A DNA stretch of 64,000 nt, taken from NCBI GenBank assembly GCA_963676865.2, contig CAXXSS010000001.1:3628183-3692182 (forward strand), read 5' to 3'. The DNA comes from JAAYUD01 sp963676865 (GTDB lineage: Bacteria; Bacteroidota; Bacteroidia; Bacteroidales; Bacteroidaceae). Below, in pieces: positions 9,343 to 16,958 of the stretch. Within the stretch, counting starts at the first letter, position 1. Every line of letters starts with the position of its first letter. A program made the position numbers and the translations under genes. The notes below the pieces were generated by a model, which saw nothing but the letters and a program-made list of their open reading frames with translations, ran no database searches and had not been told where the DNA came from.

Positions 9343-10469
9343 AATTCGAGCTACAACATACGGATAGTAAAAGCAACGCTCGTGCCGGACTGATAACAAC
9401 AGACCATGGAACTATTCAGACACCTATCTTTATGCCTGTTGGCACACTGGGTAGTGTCAAAGCGGTACAACTATACGAGTTGAAGAATGATATTGAAGCT
9501 CAAATAATCTTGGGCAATACCTATCATCTTTACTTACGTCCCGGCATAAATATTCTGGAGAAGGCAGGAGGATTGCATAAGTTTAACGGCTTTGATCGCC
9601 CGATGCTTACAGATAGTGGCGGTTTTCAAGTCTTTTCGCTTACGGGTATTCGGAAATTGACTGAAGAAGGTGTTGAATTCAGATCTCATATTGATGGAAG
9701 CAAACATATGTTTACTCCCGAACGAGTGATGGATATTGAACGCTCTATCGGTGCGGATATCATCATGGCATTTGACGAATGTGCACCCGGAACTTCCGAT
9801 TACGAATATGCTCGAAAATCTACCGCACTGACACACCGTTGGCTTGATCGTTGCATTGAACGTTTTGATCATACGGAGCCCAAATATGGCTACAAGCAAT
9901 CTCTTTTCCCCATAGTGCAAGGTTGCGTATATCGTGACTTGCGCATTCAGTCGGCAGAGTATATCGCTGCCAAAGGGGCTGATGGAAATGCTATTGGAGG
10001 GTTGGCTGTAGGCGAACCGGTTGAGAAGATGTATGAAATGATCGAATTGGTCAATGGTATCTTGCCTAAAGACAAGCCGCGCTATCTGATGGGAGTTGGA
10101 ACACCGGCAAATATCTTGGAAGGTATATCGCTTGGCGTTGATATGTTCGATTGTGTGATGCCTACGCGCAACGGTCGTAATGGCATGCTGTTTACTAAAG
10201 ACGGCATCATGAATATGAAAAATAAGAAATGGGAAGACGACTTCTCTCCTATCGAAACGGATGGCACTTCGCAAGTGGATATATTATATACTAAGGCTTA
10301 TCTTCACCATTTGTTTCATGCTCGTGAGCTACTCGCTATGCAGATAGCCAGCGTACATAATCTGGCTTTCTATTTGTGGTTGGTAGGAGAAGCAAGAAAA
10401 CATATTTTAGCTGACGATTTTGCGGTATGGAAACCGCAAATGATAGAGAAATTGTCTACGAGATTATAA
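9339..10469 (+). CDS. tgt: tRNA-guanine transglycosylase, lacking the usual zinc cysteines
   Basis: 376 residues. The enzyme swaps guanine-34 in GUN-anticodon tRNAs for preQ1, a step in queuosine synthesis. Motifs include LTDSGGFQVFSL with the base-binding Asp, the GGLAVGEP loop, and the nucleophile region GVDMFDCVMPTRNGR. In E. coli Tgt a CxCxxC cluster plus a His binds zinc just before the AYLHHL helix. Here the corresponding stretch (about 10245-10300) has no cysteine, although AYLHHL and the later SVHNLAF His are kept. It starts inside the lon stop codon (ATGA overlap), which implies translational coupling. The lptG-type gene follows after 4 bp. Confidence 0.95.
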   Translation: MKFELQHTDSKSNARAGLITTDHGTIQTPIFMPVGTLGSVKAVQLYELKNDIEAQIILGNTYHLYLRPGINILEKAGGLHKFNGFDRPMLTDSGGFQVFSLTGIRKLTEEGVEFRSHIDGSKHMFTPERVMDIERSIGADIIMAFDECAPGTSDYEYARKSTALTHRWLDRCIERFDHTEPKYGYKQSLFPIVQGCVYRDLRIQSAEYIAAKGADGNAIGGLAVGEPVEKMYEMIELVNGILPKDKPRYLMGVGTPANILEGISLGVDMFDCVMPTRNGRNGMLFTKDGIMNMKNKKWEDDFSPIETDGTSQVDILYTKAYLHHLFHARELLAMQIASVHNLAFYLWLVGEARKHILADDFAVWKPQMIEKLSTRL

Positions 10470-10473
10470 AATA

Positions 10474-11643
10474 ATGAGGCATATAAAATTAAAATTGAAA
10501 AGACCTAAGATTCGGAAGAAGAGCAAGTTGTTTCAGTTATCCATTCCCTTTAAACTGATAACGAAATTGGATTGGTATATTATCAAGAAATTCTTGGGAA
10601 CATATATCTTTTCTATTATTCTAATGGTCACGATAGCCGTTGTTTTCGACTTTAATGAAAATATGGATAAAATGATGGATCATAATGCGCCTTGGAAAGC
10701 GATCATTTTTGATTATTACGTGAATTTTATCCCTTATTTTGCTAATCTATTCAGCCAATTATTTGTATTCATATCTGTCATATTCTTTACGACCAAGCTT
10801 GCAGAGCATTCTGAAATTATTGCAATGTTTTCAAGCGGAGTCAGTTTCAAACGTCTTCTTCGTCCCTATATGATATCGGCCGGCATCATAGCGTTGGCGA
10901 CCTACTACATGGGAGCTTATGTTATACCACAGAGCAGTTCCAAACGTCTGGAGTTTACGGAGAAATATATACGTCGCCAACAAACAAACTTTGCCAGCAA
11001 TGTTCAGCTTGAAGTGGGCAAGGGAGTTATTGCCTATATTGAAAACTATCAACGCGAAGAAAAGACAGGAATGAACTTTTCTCTTGATCAATTTAACGGT
11101 AAAAAATTGGTCTCTCATCTGACAGCAAGCTCTATTAGCTACGATTCTACTTATACAAAAAAGAACCGATGGACTATTCATCACTATATGATTCGTCAAC
11201 TTGTGGGAATGCGTGAAAAAATAACCCATGGAGAAAAGAAAACGATGATCATTAATATGCAGCCTACTGACATATTAATAGTGAAGGGTCAAGAACAAGA
11301 ATTGAAAACGCCCGAATTAAAACGATATATCATAAGGCAAAAGGAACGGGGCTTTGCTAACATCCAGAGCTTCGAACTTGAATATTATCGTCGTTATGCT
11401 ATGCCATTTGCCGCATTTATTCTGACATTGATAGGAGCTTCGCTCTCGTCGCGAAAGACTAAAGGTGGCTTAGGATTCTCATTGGGTATAGGTTTAGCTT
11501 TAAGCTTCTCGTACATTTTATTCCAATCGTTGTCCTCTTCGTTTGCGGTGAACGCTAATTTCCCACCAATGCTGGCAGTATGGATTCCTAATATTATATT
11601 TGCATTCATTGCATTCTTTGTCTATAAAGAAGGTCCCAAATAA
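10474..11643 (+). CDS. LptF/LptG-family permease (YjgP/YjgQ)
   Basis: 389 residues. Three N-terminal membrane helices (about 34-55, 80-105 and 128-150) are followed by a periplasmic beta-jellyroll-like region (about 160-300) and three C-terminal helices (FAAFILTLIGASLSS and on). This is the LptF/LptG plan. These proteins, with the LptB ATPase, pull lipopolysaccharide from the inner membrane toward the LptA bridge. The N-terminus is unusually basic (KLKLKRPKIRKKSK). Its place right after tgt is typical in Bacteroidales. Which of LptF or LptG it represents cannot be settled from this window. Confidence 0.88.
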   Translation: MRHIKLKLKRPKIRKKSKLFQLSIPFKLITKLDWYIIKKFLGTYIFSIILMVTIAVVFDFNENMDKMMDHNAPWKAIIFDYYVNFIPYFANLFSQLFVFISVIFFTTKLAEHSEIIAMFSSGVSFKRLLRPYMISAGIIALATYYMGAYVIPQSSSKRLEFTEKYIRRQQTNFASNVQLEVGKGVIAYIENYQREEKTGMNFSLDQFNGKKLVSHLTASSISYDSTYTKKNRWTIHHYMIRQLVGMREKITHGEKKTMIINMQPTDILIVKGQEQELKTPELKRYIIRQKERGFANIQSFELEYYRRYAMPFAAFILTLIGASLSSRKTKGGLGFSLGIGLALSFSYILFQSLSSSFAVNANFPPMLAVWIPNIIFAFIAFFVYKEGPK

Positions 11644-11673
11644 TTTAAAGATAAGAGAGGATGGAAAAGAAGT

Positions 11674-12513
11674 ATGCCAAACAAAAATAAAGAAAACACG
11701 ATCGCTTTTGTATACGACTTCGATGGAACATTGTCGCCGAGTAATATGCAAGAATATGGCTTTATAAAGGCTATTGGCAAAGACAAAAACGACTTTTGGG
11801 AAGAAAACAAACATTTGTCAGAGAAAAATGATGCAAACAGTATTTTATGCTACATGTATTTGATGCTGAAAAAAGCTCAAGAAAGCAATATATCATTGCG
11901 CCGTGAATCATTTCAGAGTTTCGGCAAGGAAGTCAAATTGTTTAATGGCGTAGCCGAGTGGTTCGATCTTATCAATGAATATGCTTCCGAACGTATGTTG
12001 ACCATTCGACATTATATTATATCTTCCGGTTTGCGCGAAATGATTGAAGGAACTAGTATTGCGACCAAATTTGATAATATTTACGCATGCTCCTATTTGT
12101 ATAGTGTAGACGGTATTGCATACTGGCCGGCAGTAGCAGTGGATTATACGGCTAAGACACAATTTCTATTTAAAATTAATAAGGGAATCAAAGAAGTAAG
12201 CGACAATACAAAAATAAATGAATATATTCCCGAAGATAAGCGCCCTATCCCATTTGAACATTTCATTTACTTTGGAGACGGAGAAACAGATATACCCTGT
12301 ATGAAAATGGTAAAGGAACATGGGGGTAATTCCATTGCTGTCTACAAGCGTTCAAAAAAAGAAGTGGCCGAAAAACTGATACATCAGAATAGAGTAAACT
12401 TTGCATGTCCGGCAGATTACACTAAAGGAAAAGACATCTATTATGTTGTGACGACTATACTCGATAAGATAAAAGCAGACTTGGAATATAAAGAACTGCG
12501 TCCCCGCTTATGA
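11674..12513 (+). CDS. HAD-superfamily hydrolase
   Basis: 279 residues. Motif I is FVYDFDGTLSPSN, with the nucleophilic and acid/base aspartates. Motif II is near HYIISSGLREMIEG, and motif IV is YFGDGETDIPCMKM. These mark a phosphatase-type haloacid dehalogenase protein. The large insert between motifs I and II is the cap that sets specificity, so the substrate is unknown. It lies 30 bp after the lptG-type gene and is probably the last gene of the lon operon. A weak hairpin followed by six T's at about 12548-12570 could terminate it. Confidence 0.85.
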   Translation: MPNKNKENTIAFVYDFDGTLSPSNMQEYGFIKAIGKDKNDFWEENKHLSEKNDANSILCYMYLMLKKAQESNISLRRESFQSFGKEVKLFNGVAEWFDLINEYASERMLTIRHYIISSGLREMIEGTSIATKFDNIYACSYLYSVDGIAYWPAVAVDYTAKTQFLFKINKGIKEVSDNTKINEYIPEDKRPIPFEHFIYFGDGETDIPCMKMVKEHGGNSIAVYKRSKKEVAEKLIHQNRVNFACPADYTKGKDIYYVVTTILDKIKADLEYKELRPRL

Positions 12514-12716
12514 CCAAATTACAGAATTGATATTGATTACTTGAGTGATGGTAGTTCTACTGCTTTTTTAGTTTTAAGACTCTTCCTGTCACCTTATCTC
12601 ATTGACTATGAGTGATATGTATGGATGTGATTTATTTTTGGGACTCCCAAATGGTGTTATCTTGCTTATTGTTAGTGTGTTATGAAACGGGATCGTCTAC
12701 TTCGTATATCAACCTA

Positions 12717-12739
12717 TTAAATCATCATCCGGTATTTGT
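12717..12739 (-). pseudogene. Distal end of the ORF interrupted by the IS66 element
   Basis: Read on the minus strand across the element junction, the codons before the insertion (HYKY, ending in the target duplication) continue here as RMMI and a TAA stop at 12717-12719. This is the far end of the remnant listed at 15362-15508. The protein is not recognised. Confidence 0.35.
12732..12739. repeat. Left copy of 8-bp target-site duplication of IS66 element
   Basis: GTATTTGT here is repeated exactly at 15362-15369, just outside the outermost right inverted repeat. Eight-base duplications are the rule for IS66 transposition, so this fixes the element borders at 12740 and 15361. Confidence 0.85.
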
Positions 12740-12762
12740 GTAAGCGTCTCGGCGATTATGCC

Positions 12763-12793
12763 TTTTCCGTTTATCTCCCTCTCGTTACCTTTG
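12763..12793 (+). promoter_or_regulatory. IS66 promoter for tnpA-tnpB
   Basis: TTTT at 12763-12766, a 19-bp spacer and TACCTTTG at 12786-12793 fit the Bacteroidetes consensus. The start site would be about 10 nt before the tnpA ATG at 12807. The promoter lies just inside the left inverted repeat, so it travels with the element. Confidence 0.6.
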
Positions 12794-12806
12794 CGGTGAA
12801 TTAAAA

Positions 12807-13229
12807 ATGAAATTAGAAATGGTAAGATCAAAAACAGCAGAGATGCGATTCCGGCATGTATGGAAGATGTTCGGAAAGGAACTCACAGTGAATTATCATT
12901 GCAGTTTATCAGAAATTGCAGCTAAAAACCGTACGGACTTGAATGGGATGCGCAGCTGGATGCTCGACCGTGGACATTCGGTATCCCAATTAAAGAAAGA
13001 GGTTCTTCATCGCTATTACGGCGGCTCCATACCCGACGTCAAGGAGGCCGGGCAAATGTTCACGCCGATAGTGGCGTCCGGTAGCCCGAAAGCGGGGCCT
13101 TCACTACTGGGCATCCATATCACCTTCAACAGCGGTACGAGCGTCACCGTCAAAGAGGCGACTCCCGAGGGTATAATGGGCCTGATCCTGAGTTACGAAA
13201 GAATGGAGGGCGAGTTATGTACTCTTTGA
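12807..13229 (+). CDS. tnpA: IS66-family accessory protein TnpA-like
   Basis: 140 residues. The N-terminal half (MVRSKTAEMRFRHVWKMFGK and on) and the segment RTDLNGMRSWMLDRGHSV read like a helix-turn-helix unit, and the C-terminal half is strand-rich. It holds the first position of the IS66 gene trio, where a small DNA-binding protein needed for transposition is encoded. Its last 13 bases overlap the start of tnpB, which suggests translational coupling. The function is inferred from position and weak motifs. Confidence 0.75.
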   Translation: MKLEMVRSKTAEMRFRHVWKMFGKELTVNYHCSLSEIAAKNRTDLNGMRSWMLDRGHSVSQLKKEVLHRYYGGSIPDVKEAGQMFTPIVASGSPKAGPSLLGIHITFNSGTSVTVKEATPEGIMGLILSYERMEGELCTL

Positions 13230-13567
13230 CGTCAAGCAACAAATATTACTTGTATCAAGGGTATGTCCGAATGAATCGGGGTATTGACGGACTTTACAAG
13301 ATGATACGTTCTGAGATGAAGGAGCTCTCTCCCGTTTCGGGTGACGCGTTCATCTTCTTCGGAAAGAAAAGACAAAGCGTGAAGATACTCAAGTGGGACG
13401 GCGACGGTTTTTTGCTGTATTACAAGCGGCTTGAGGGCGGCAGTTTCGAAGTGCCCGTTTTCAACCCGCGTACGGGAAATTACGAGATCGGGTGGAACAC
13501 ACTCTCCTTTATTCTCAGCGGAGTATCGCTGAAGTCCGTAAGGCTGCGAAAGCGTTTCCGAATATAG
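13217..13567 (+). CDS. tnpB: IS66 family insertion sequence element accessory protein TnpB
   Basis: 116 residues with the hallmark of IS66 Orf2: GIDGLYKMIRSEM near residue 24, DAFIFFGKKRQSVKILKWDGDGFLLYYKRLEGG in the middle, and a short basic tail. TnpB is required together with TnpC for IS66 transposition, though its biochemical role is not clear. The start lies inside tnpA; an 87-bp gap then leads to tnpC, which has its own promoter. Confidence 0.92.
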   Translation: MYSLTSSNKYYLYQGYVRMNRGIDGLYKMIRSEMKELSPVSGDAFIFFGKKRQSVKILKWDGDGFLLYYKRLEGGSFEVPVFNPRTGNYEIGWNTLSFILSGVSLKSVRLRKRFRI

Positions 13568-13619
13568 CTGAAAGGGCTTGTTTATAGTGGATTAATCACG
13601 AAAAAAGTCAAGTTTTTCG

Positions 13620-13650
13620 TTTGATATTCCGGTGATTTTTGGTACCTTTG
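13620..13650 (+). promoter_or_regulatory. Consensus promoter directly abutting tnpC
   Basis: TTTG at 13620-13623, exactly 19 bp, then TACCTTTG at 13643-13650: a perfect match to the Bacteroidetes consensus. The ATG of tnpC is at 13655, where transcription is expected to begin. A transcript from here would be leaderless or nearly so. Confidence 0.7.
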
Positions 13651-13654
13651 TACT

Positions 13655-15235
13655 ATGAGAAAAGATGAGATTGTCGAACTGTTGAAGCAGCAAAATAACA
13701 GCTATAAGAAGCTGATTGATGATTTACGCGAACAAGAGAAAAGACAATCCCAGCAAATCACGGAACTTATAACGGAAGTGGCTTCCCTTAGGGAGGCGCT
13801 TCTTCAGAAAGGTGAATCCCTGAGTAAACAAAAACGCGTCTGCAAGGGACTGGGCAAACTGATTGCCGTCACATCCGAGAAACAGCTCCCCCCGCCGGGG
13901 CTTCTTACAGATGAGGAAAGGCGGCGGCAGGAAGAGGAAAGAAGCCTTCAGAGGAAGGCCCGGAAGAATAACGGGGCCAGGCGTGACATGCACGCGGACA
14001 TGGAGGTGGAAGAACACGACGTCTACCCCGAGCAGGCGGAGTTCGATAGGAATAAGGCTCGACCGCTGTCAGAGAAGCTGCGTATATCCATCCGTTACGA
14101 ATGCGTGCCCATGCGTTTCATTAAACACGTCTACAAAATCCACTCTTATACACAAGACGGCCGCGTCTATACGGGCAAGACTCCCCCTTCGGCTTTCTTG
14201 AACTCCAATTACGACGCCTCCTTTATCGCCGGACTGATGGAGCTTCGCTACATACAATCCGTGCCGGTGGAACGAATCATCGGTTATTTTGAAAGCCATG
14301 GCTTCACTCTGAAAAAGCCTACCGCCCATAAGCTGATTGAAAGAGCGTCCCTGTTGTTGGAGAATCTCTACAAGTGTACCGCACAAACCGTTCTTCGGGA
14401 TAATTATATCTCCGCCGATGAGACGTATTACAAAATACTCGTCAGGGGAGAGAATGGCAAGGAAAGCGGAGTCAGAAAAGGGTACCTGTGGGTAATCATC
14501 GGAATGAGGAGTAAGCTGTTGTATGTACTCTACCGGGACGGTTCACGGTCGGAAGATGTGATTCTGCGAGAGTTGGAAGACTACAGGGGCGTCATACAGA
14601 GCGACGGTTACTCTCCCTATCGAAAACTTCAAAAAGAGGGTTATCCCCATATCACGCGAATAGCTTGCCTGCAACATGTCAAACGGAAATTTATTGATTG
14701 CGGTGAGGATGAAGGGGCTAAAAAGATGGTGGGTTTGATCAATAAGCTGTACCATCAAGAGCACGAGCATCGAATCGGAGAAGAGAACTGGACGGAGGAG
14801 AAGAATCGCAGATTCCGAAACGAATATGCTCCTGAGATCTTGGAAGAAATAAGGGCGCACCTCGATCGGATAGAATCAGGTCCCGACCTGCTTCCCAAAA
14901 GCGGACTATACGCAGCGGTCATCTATATGAGAAATGAATGGGACGCCATCGAGAACATCTTCAAGCACGGGGCGACAAGGCTGGACAATAATACGGTAGA
15001 GCGGATGAACCGTTACTTCTCAATCTCAAGAAGGAACTCTCTGTTTTTCGGCAGCCACAAAGGGGCCGAAAGGGGAGCCATACTCTACACGCTGGCATTG
15101 TCATGTCGCATGAATGGAATAAATCTGTTCCAATATCTCACCGATATCATCAACACGACAGCAGAGTGGCAACCCAACACGCCACTGGAAAAATATCGGG
15201 AACTACTTCCTGACAGATACAAAAAAGACTCATAA
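13655..15235 (+). CDS. tnpC: IS66-family transposase TnpC
   Basis: 526 residues. An N-terminal coiled coil (about 8-50, EELL-type leucine spacing) precedes a charged linker and the catalytic core. The acidic triad is visible as SADETYY, IQSDGYSPY and NTVERMNRYFSISRRNSLFFGS. The last is the conserved IS66 C-terminal block, with SHKGAERGAILYTL after it. I do not see the CxxC zinc knuckle found in many IS66 transposases, so this belongs to the variant without it. No frameshift or stop is seen, so the element may be active. Confidence 0.93.
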   Translation: MRKDEIVELLKQQNNSYKKLIDDLREQEKRQSQQITELITEVASLREALLQKGESLSKQKRVCKGLGKLIAVTSEKQLPPPGLLTDEERRRQEEERSLQRKARKNNGARRDMHADMEVEEHDVYPEQAEFDRNKARPLSEKLRISIRYECVPMRFIKHVYKIHSYTQDGRVYTGKTPPSAFLNSNYDASFIAGLMELRYIQSVPVERIIGYFESHGFTLKKPTAHKLIERASLLLENLYKCTAQTVLRDNYISADETYYKILVRGENGKESGVRKGYLWVIIGMRSKLLYVLYRDGSRSEDVILRELEDYRGVIQSDGYSPYRKLQKEGYPHITRIACLQHVKRKFIDCGEDEGAKKMVGLINKLYHQEHEHRIGEENWTEEKNRRFRNEYAPEILEEIRAHLDRIESGPDLLPKSGLYAAVIYMRNEWDAIENIFKHGATRLDNNTVERMNRYFSISRRNSLFFGSHKGAERGAILYTLALSCRMNGINLFQYLTDIINTTAEWQPNTPLEKYRELLPDRYKKDS

Positions 15236-15361
15236 ATAAAGAATTGTATTTTTTATTTTAAGAACAACGCATAATCGCCGAGACGCTTACCAAAAAAAAC
15301 GCATAAATAAAGGATTGTATTTTTTATTTTAATAACAACGCATAATCGCGGAGACGCTTAC
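15231..15361. repeat. Tandem duplication of IS66 right end
   Basis: 15231-15290 and 15302-15361 are direct copies, 57 of 60 bases the same, offset by 71 bp. Both end in a right inverted repeat. The inner repeat matches the left end perfectly, while the outer has one change (CGCGG for CGCCG). The 8-bp target duplication abuts the outer copy only. Confidence 0.92.
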
Positions 15362-15508
15362 GTATTTGTAGTGCGGCACCGTGTAGAAACTCTCGTGGGT
15401 AGGAATATAAATGCTGCTGTTGCGCGAACCTTCTCGCGAGAATATAGGATATCCACACTGCACAACACTTTGATACACACTCGATGTTGCCGATGAAGCA
15501 ATTCCAAC
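15362..15508 (-). pseudogene. Remnant of an ORF split by the IS66 insertion
   Basis: The minus strand is open from 15508 to 15362 and reads GIASSATSSVYQSVVQ, then GYPIFSREGSRNSSIYIPTH, then ESFYTVPHYKY. Skipping the element and one duplication copy, it continues RMMI-stop at 12717-12731. No start codon is seen. The adjacent minus frame is also open back to about 15594 (DHFHAGAVSKGVIAYDQLKN), so a frameshift may separate two parts. I do not recognise the protein. It could be chance open sequence. Confidence 0.35.
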
Positions 15509-15664
15509 TCATTTTTCAATTGGTCGTAGGCAATGACTCCTTTGCTTACCGCCCCTGCATGGAAGTGGTCCGGCTCTTCTTCCCTGTGAGAAGGTGTTTA
15601 GTACACATCTTATTGAATCATGGCTATCGTATTTAAAGCATTTCCATTGGCTCATTCAGGTTTT

Positions 15665-15732
15665 GTCGTTCCACATATGTGAGTCGATCGTTCCATATAT
15701 ATGAGTTGATCGAATCACATATGTGGAACGAC
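15665..15732. repeat. 68-bp dyad element built of 22-bp units (element 2)
   Basis: The arms 15665-15689 and 15708-15732 are reverse complements at 24 of 25 positions, with an 18-base loop. Two tandem 22-bp units run directly (15668-15689, 15690-15711), differing at a few positions. A third is inverted at 15708-15729. Each unit is itself a quasi-palindrome around CACATATGTG or its degenerate form. It lies in the gene-poor relic region between the IS66 element and the AraC gene. Confidence 0.8.
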
Positions 15733-15796
15733 ACTCTTCTTAGAACAAAACATAAAATCGTTCTGATATGAACCAACTTTCATCAGTATGTTTCAC

Positions 15797-16030
15797 TGAT
15801 TTCACTCTTTTAAGAAGGTATCATGGAAGGTTTTAAAGCATTTAGAGCATTATAACTTTCGTTACAACACTGTGGTAGAGACGTACGAATATAGAGCGCG
15901 CAAATTGCAACATGATTTTATTGAAATAGACCGCCGCGTTCGCAACGATATATTTGAGTTCTTATCCCGAACTCAACTATTGATTCGGAGAAATTATACC
16001 CCCAAGATCTTTTCTAGACGGATTAAATTG
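15797..16030 (+). pseudogene. Fragment resembling N-terminus of a mobile-element VirE/DUF3874-type protein
   Basis: An open frame begins after a stop at about 15796 and reads LEHYNFRYNTVVETYEYRAR, then DFIEIDRRVRNDIFEF. The pattern FRYN-(V)-x-x-x-EYR followed by (D/E)xRxxN resembles the opening of primase/helicase-like proteins carried by Bacteroidetes mobile elements, as I remember them. It has no good start, runs into the antisense end of the AraC gene and is far too short. I therefore read it as debris, not a working gene. The similarity is by eye only. Confidence 0.35.
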
Positions 16031-16036
16031 AAAGTT

Positions 16037-16933
16037 TTAGCTTCTGCGATACTCTTTTGGGGACATTCCCACGTGATGACGAAAATACTTGCCGAAGAAT
16101 GATTGATTGGTAAAATGCAATTGTTCAGCAATCTGTTGGATATTCATATCCGATGATTTGAGTAATGCTTTAGCCTCGAGTATCACACGTTGATCGATCC
16201 ATTCTCCGGGAGTCTTACCACTTACTTCTTTGATAACCCCTGATAGATGTTTTGGAGTAAGAAAAAGCATGTCCGCATACGATGCTACTGTTCGTTCGTT
16301 TTGATAATTTTTGGACAAAGCTTTTATGAATTGAGTAAATATCTCTTCTTTGCGTGATTGTGGTTTTATTTCGAGAGTCGATGCCAATTGCTGATAAATA
16401 TTATAAAACTCAAATAGCATGGCTGTAAGTAATCCTTGTATGATAGGGCGATTATATGAGTTATTATTATCTTTTATTTTTTTGTGCATCAAAAAATAAT
16501 AATCCAACAGTGTTTGAGTTTCTTCATCCGTCAGCATGAAATTACGATGTTCATTGAAATAAAGCAATAGTGGTACTACATCTGTCTGACGCGAGAATAT
16601 ACCATCATAAAAATTATTGGATAAGGCTATTGTATAGGCATGATAATCTTCAGTCATACCATGATTTTGCAAAATATTATCGGGAGCTATTACTGTCAGC
16701 GTATTCTTCGCTATTTTCCATTCCTTAAGATTGACGGAAACTTTACACGAACCAGCTATACAAATATTAATAATTACCGCATTAGGTCGGGTCGGATAAT
16801 CTACCAAATGATTAAATTCTGTGTCACCATTTGTCTCAAAGATAATAAAATCACCATCCATGTATTCTAATCGTTCGATGCCGTGAATGGAATGTAAATC
16901 CATTTTCTGCAAAGTCGGTATAGCGTTATCCAT
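16037..16933 (-). CDS. AraC-family transcriptional regulator
   Basis: 298 residues. The N-terminal ~190 residues form a cupin-like sensing region (ITIAPDN-type strand pattern, FETNGDTEFNHLVDYPTRP). The C-terminal ~100 residues carry two helix-turn-helix units (VASYADMLFLTPKHLSGVIK and NIQQIAEQLHFTNQSFFGKY) ending in FRHHVGMSPKEYR. This is the layout of AraC activators that bind a small ligand. The next gene upstream on the strand ends 25 bp before it. Neither the ligand nor the target promoter can be told; no catabolic operon lies beside it. Confidence 0.92.
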   Translation of the reverse strand: MDNAIPTLQKMDLHSIHGIERLEYMDGDFIIFETNGDTEFNHLVDYPTRPNAVIINICIAGSCKVSVNLKEWKIAKNTLTVIAPDNILQNHGMTEDYHAYTIALSNNFYDGIFSRQTDVVPLLLYFNEHRNFMLTDEETQTLLDYYFLMHKKIKDNNNSYNRPIIQGLLTAMLFEFYNIYQQLASTLEIKPQSRKEEIFTQFIKALSKNYQNERTVASYADMLFLTPKHLSGVIKEVSGKTPGEWIDQRVILEAKALLKSSDMNIQQIAEQLHFTNQSFFGKYFRHHVGMSPKEYRRS

Positions 16934-16958
16934 GTTTCTTTGTATATGTTATTAGTAA

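Larger units (their letters stand above)
12740..15361 (+). mobile_element. IS66-family insertion sequence with duplicated right end
   Basis: It is bounded by 21-bp inverted repeats: left 12740-12760, outer right 15341-15361 (one mismatch to the left end), with identical 8-bp duplications outside. A second right repeat, a perfect match to the left end, lies inside at 15270-15290. The 60 bp ending at each right repeat (15231-15290 and 15302-15361) are the same at 57 positions. The cargo is the usual trio tnpA, tnpB and tnpC. Its sequence is visibly richer in G+C than the surrounding chromosome, which points to recent arrival. All three genes look intact. Confidence 0.93.

Noticed and set aside
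9534..10274. 246-residue minus-strand open frame opposite tgt
   Set aside because: Antisense shadow of a strongly supported gene; composition rich in His, Arg and Cys is typical of reversed coding sequence.
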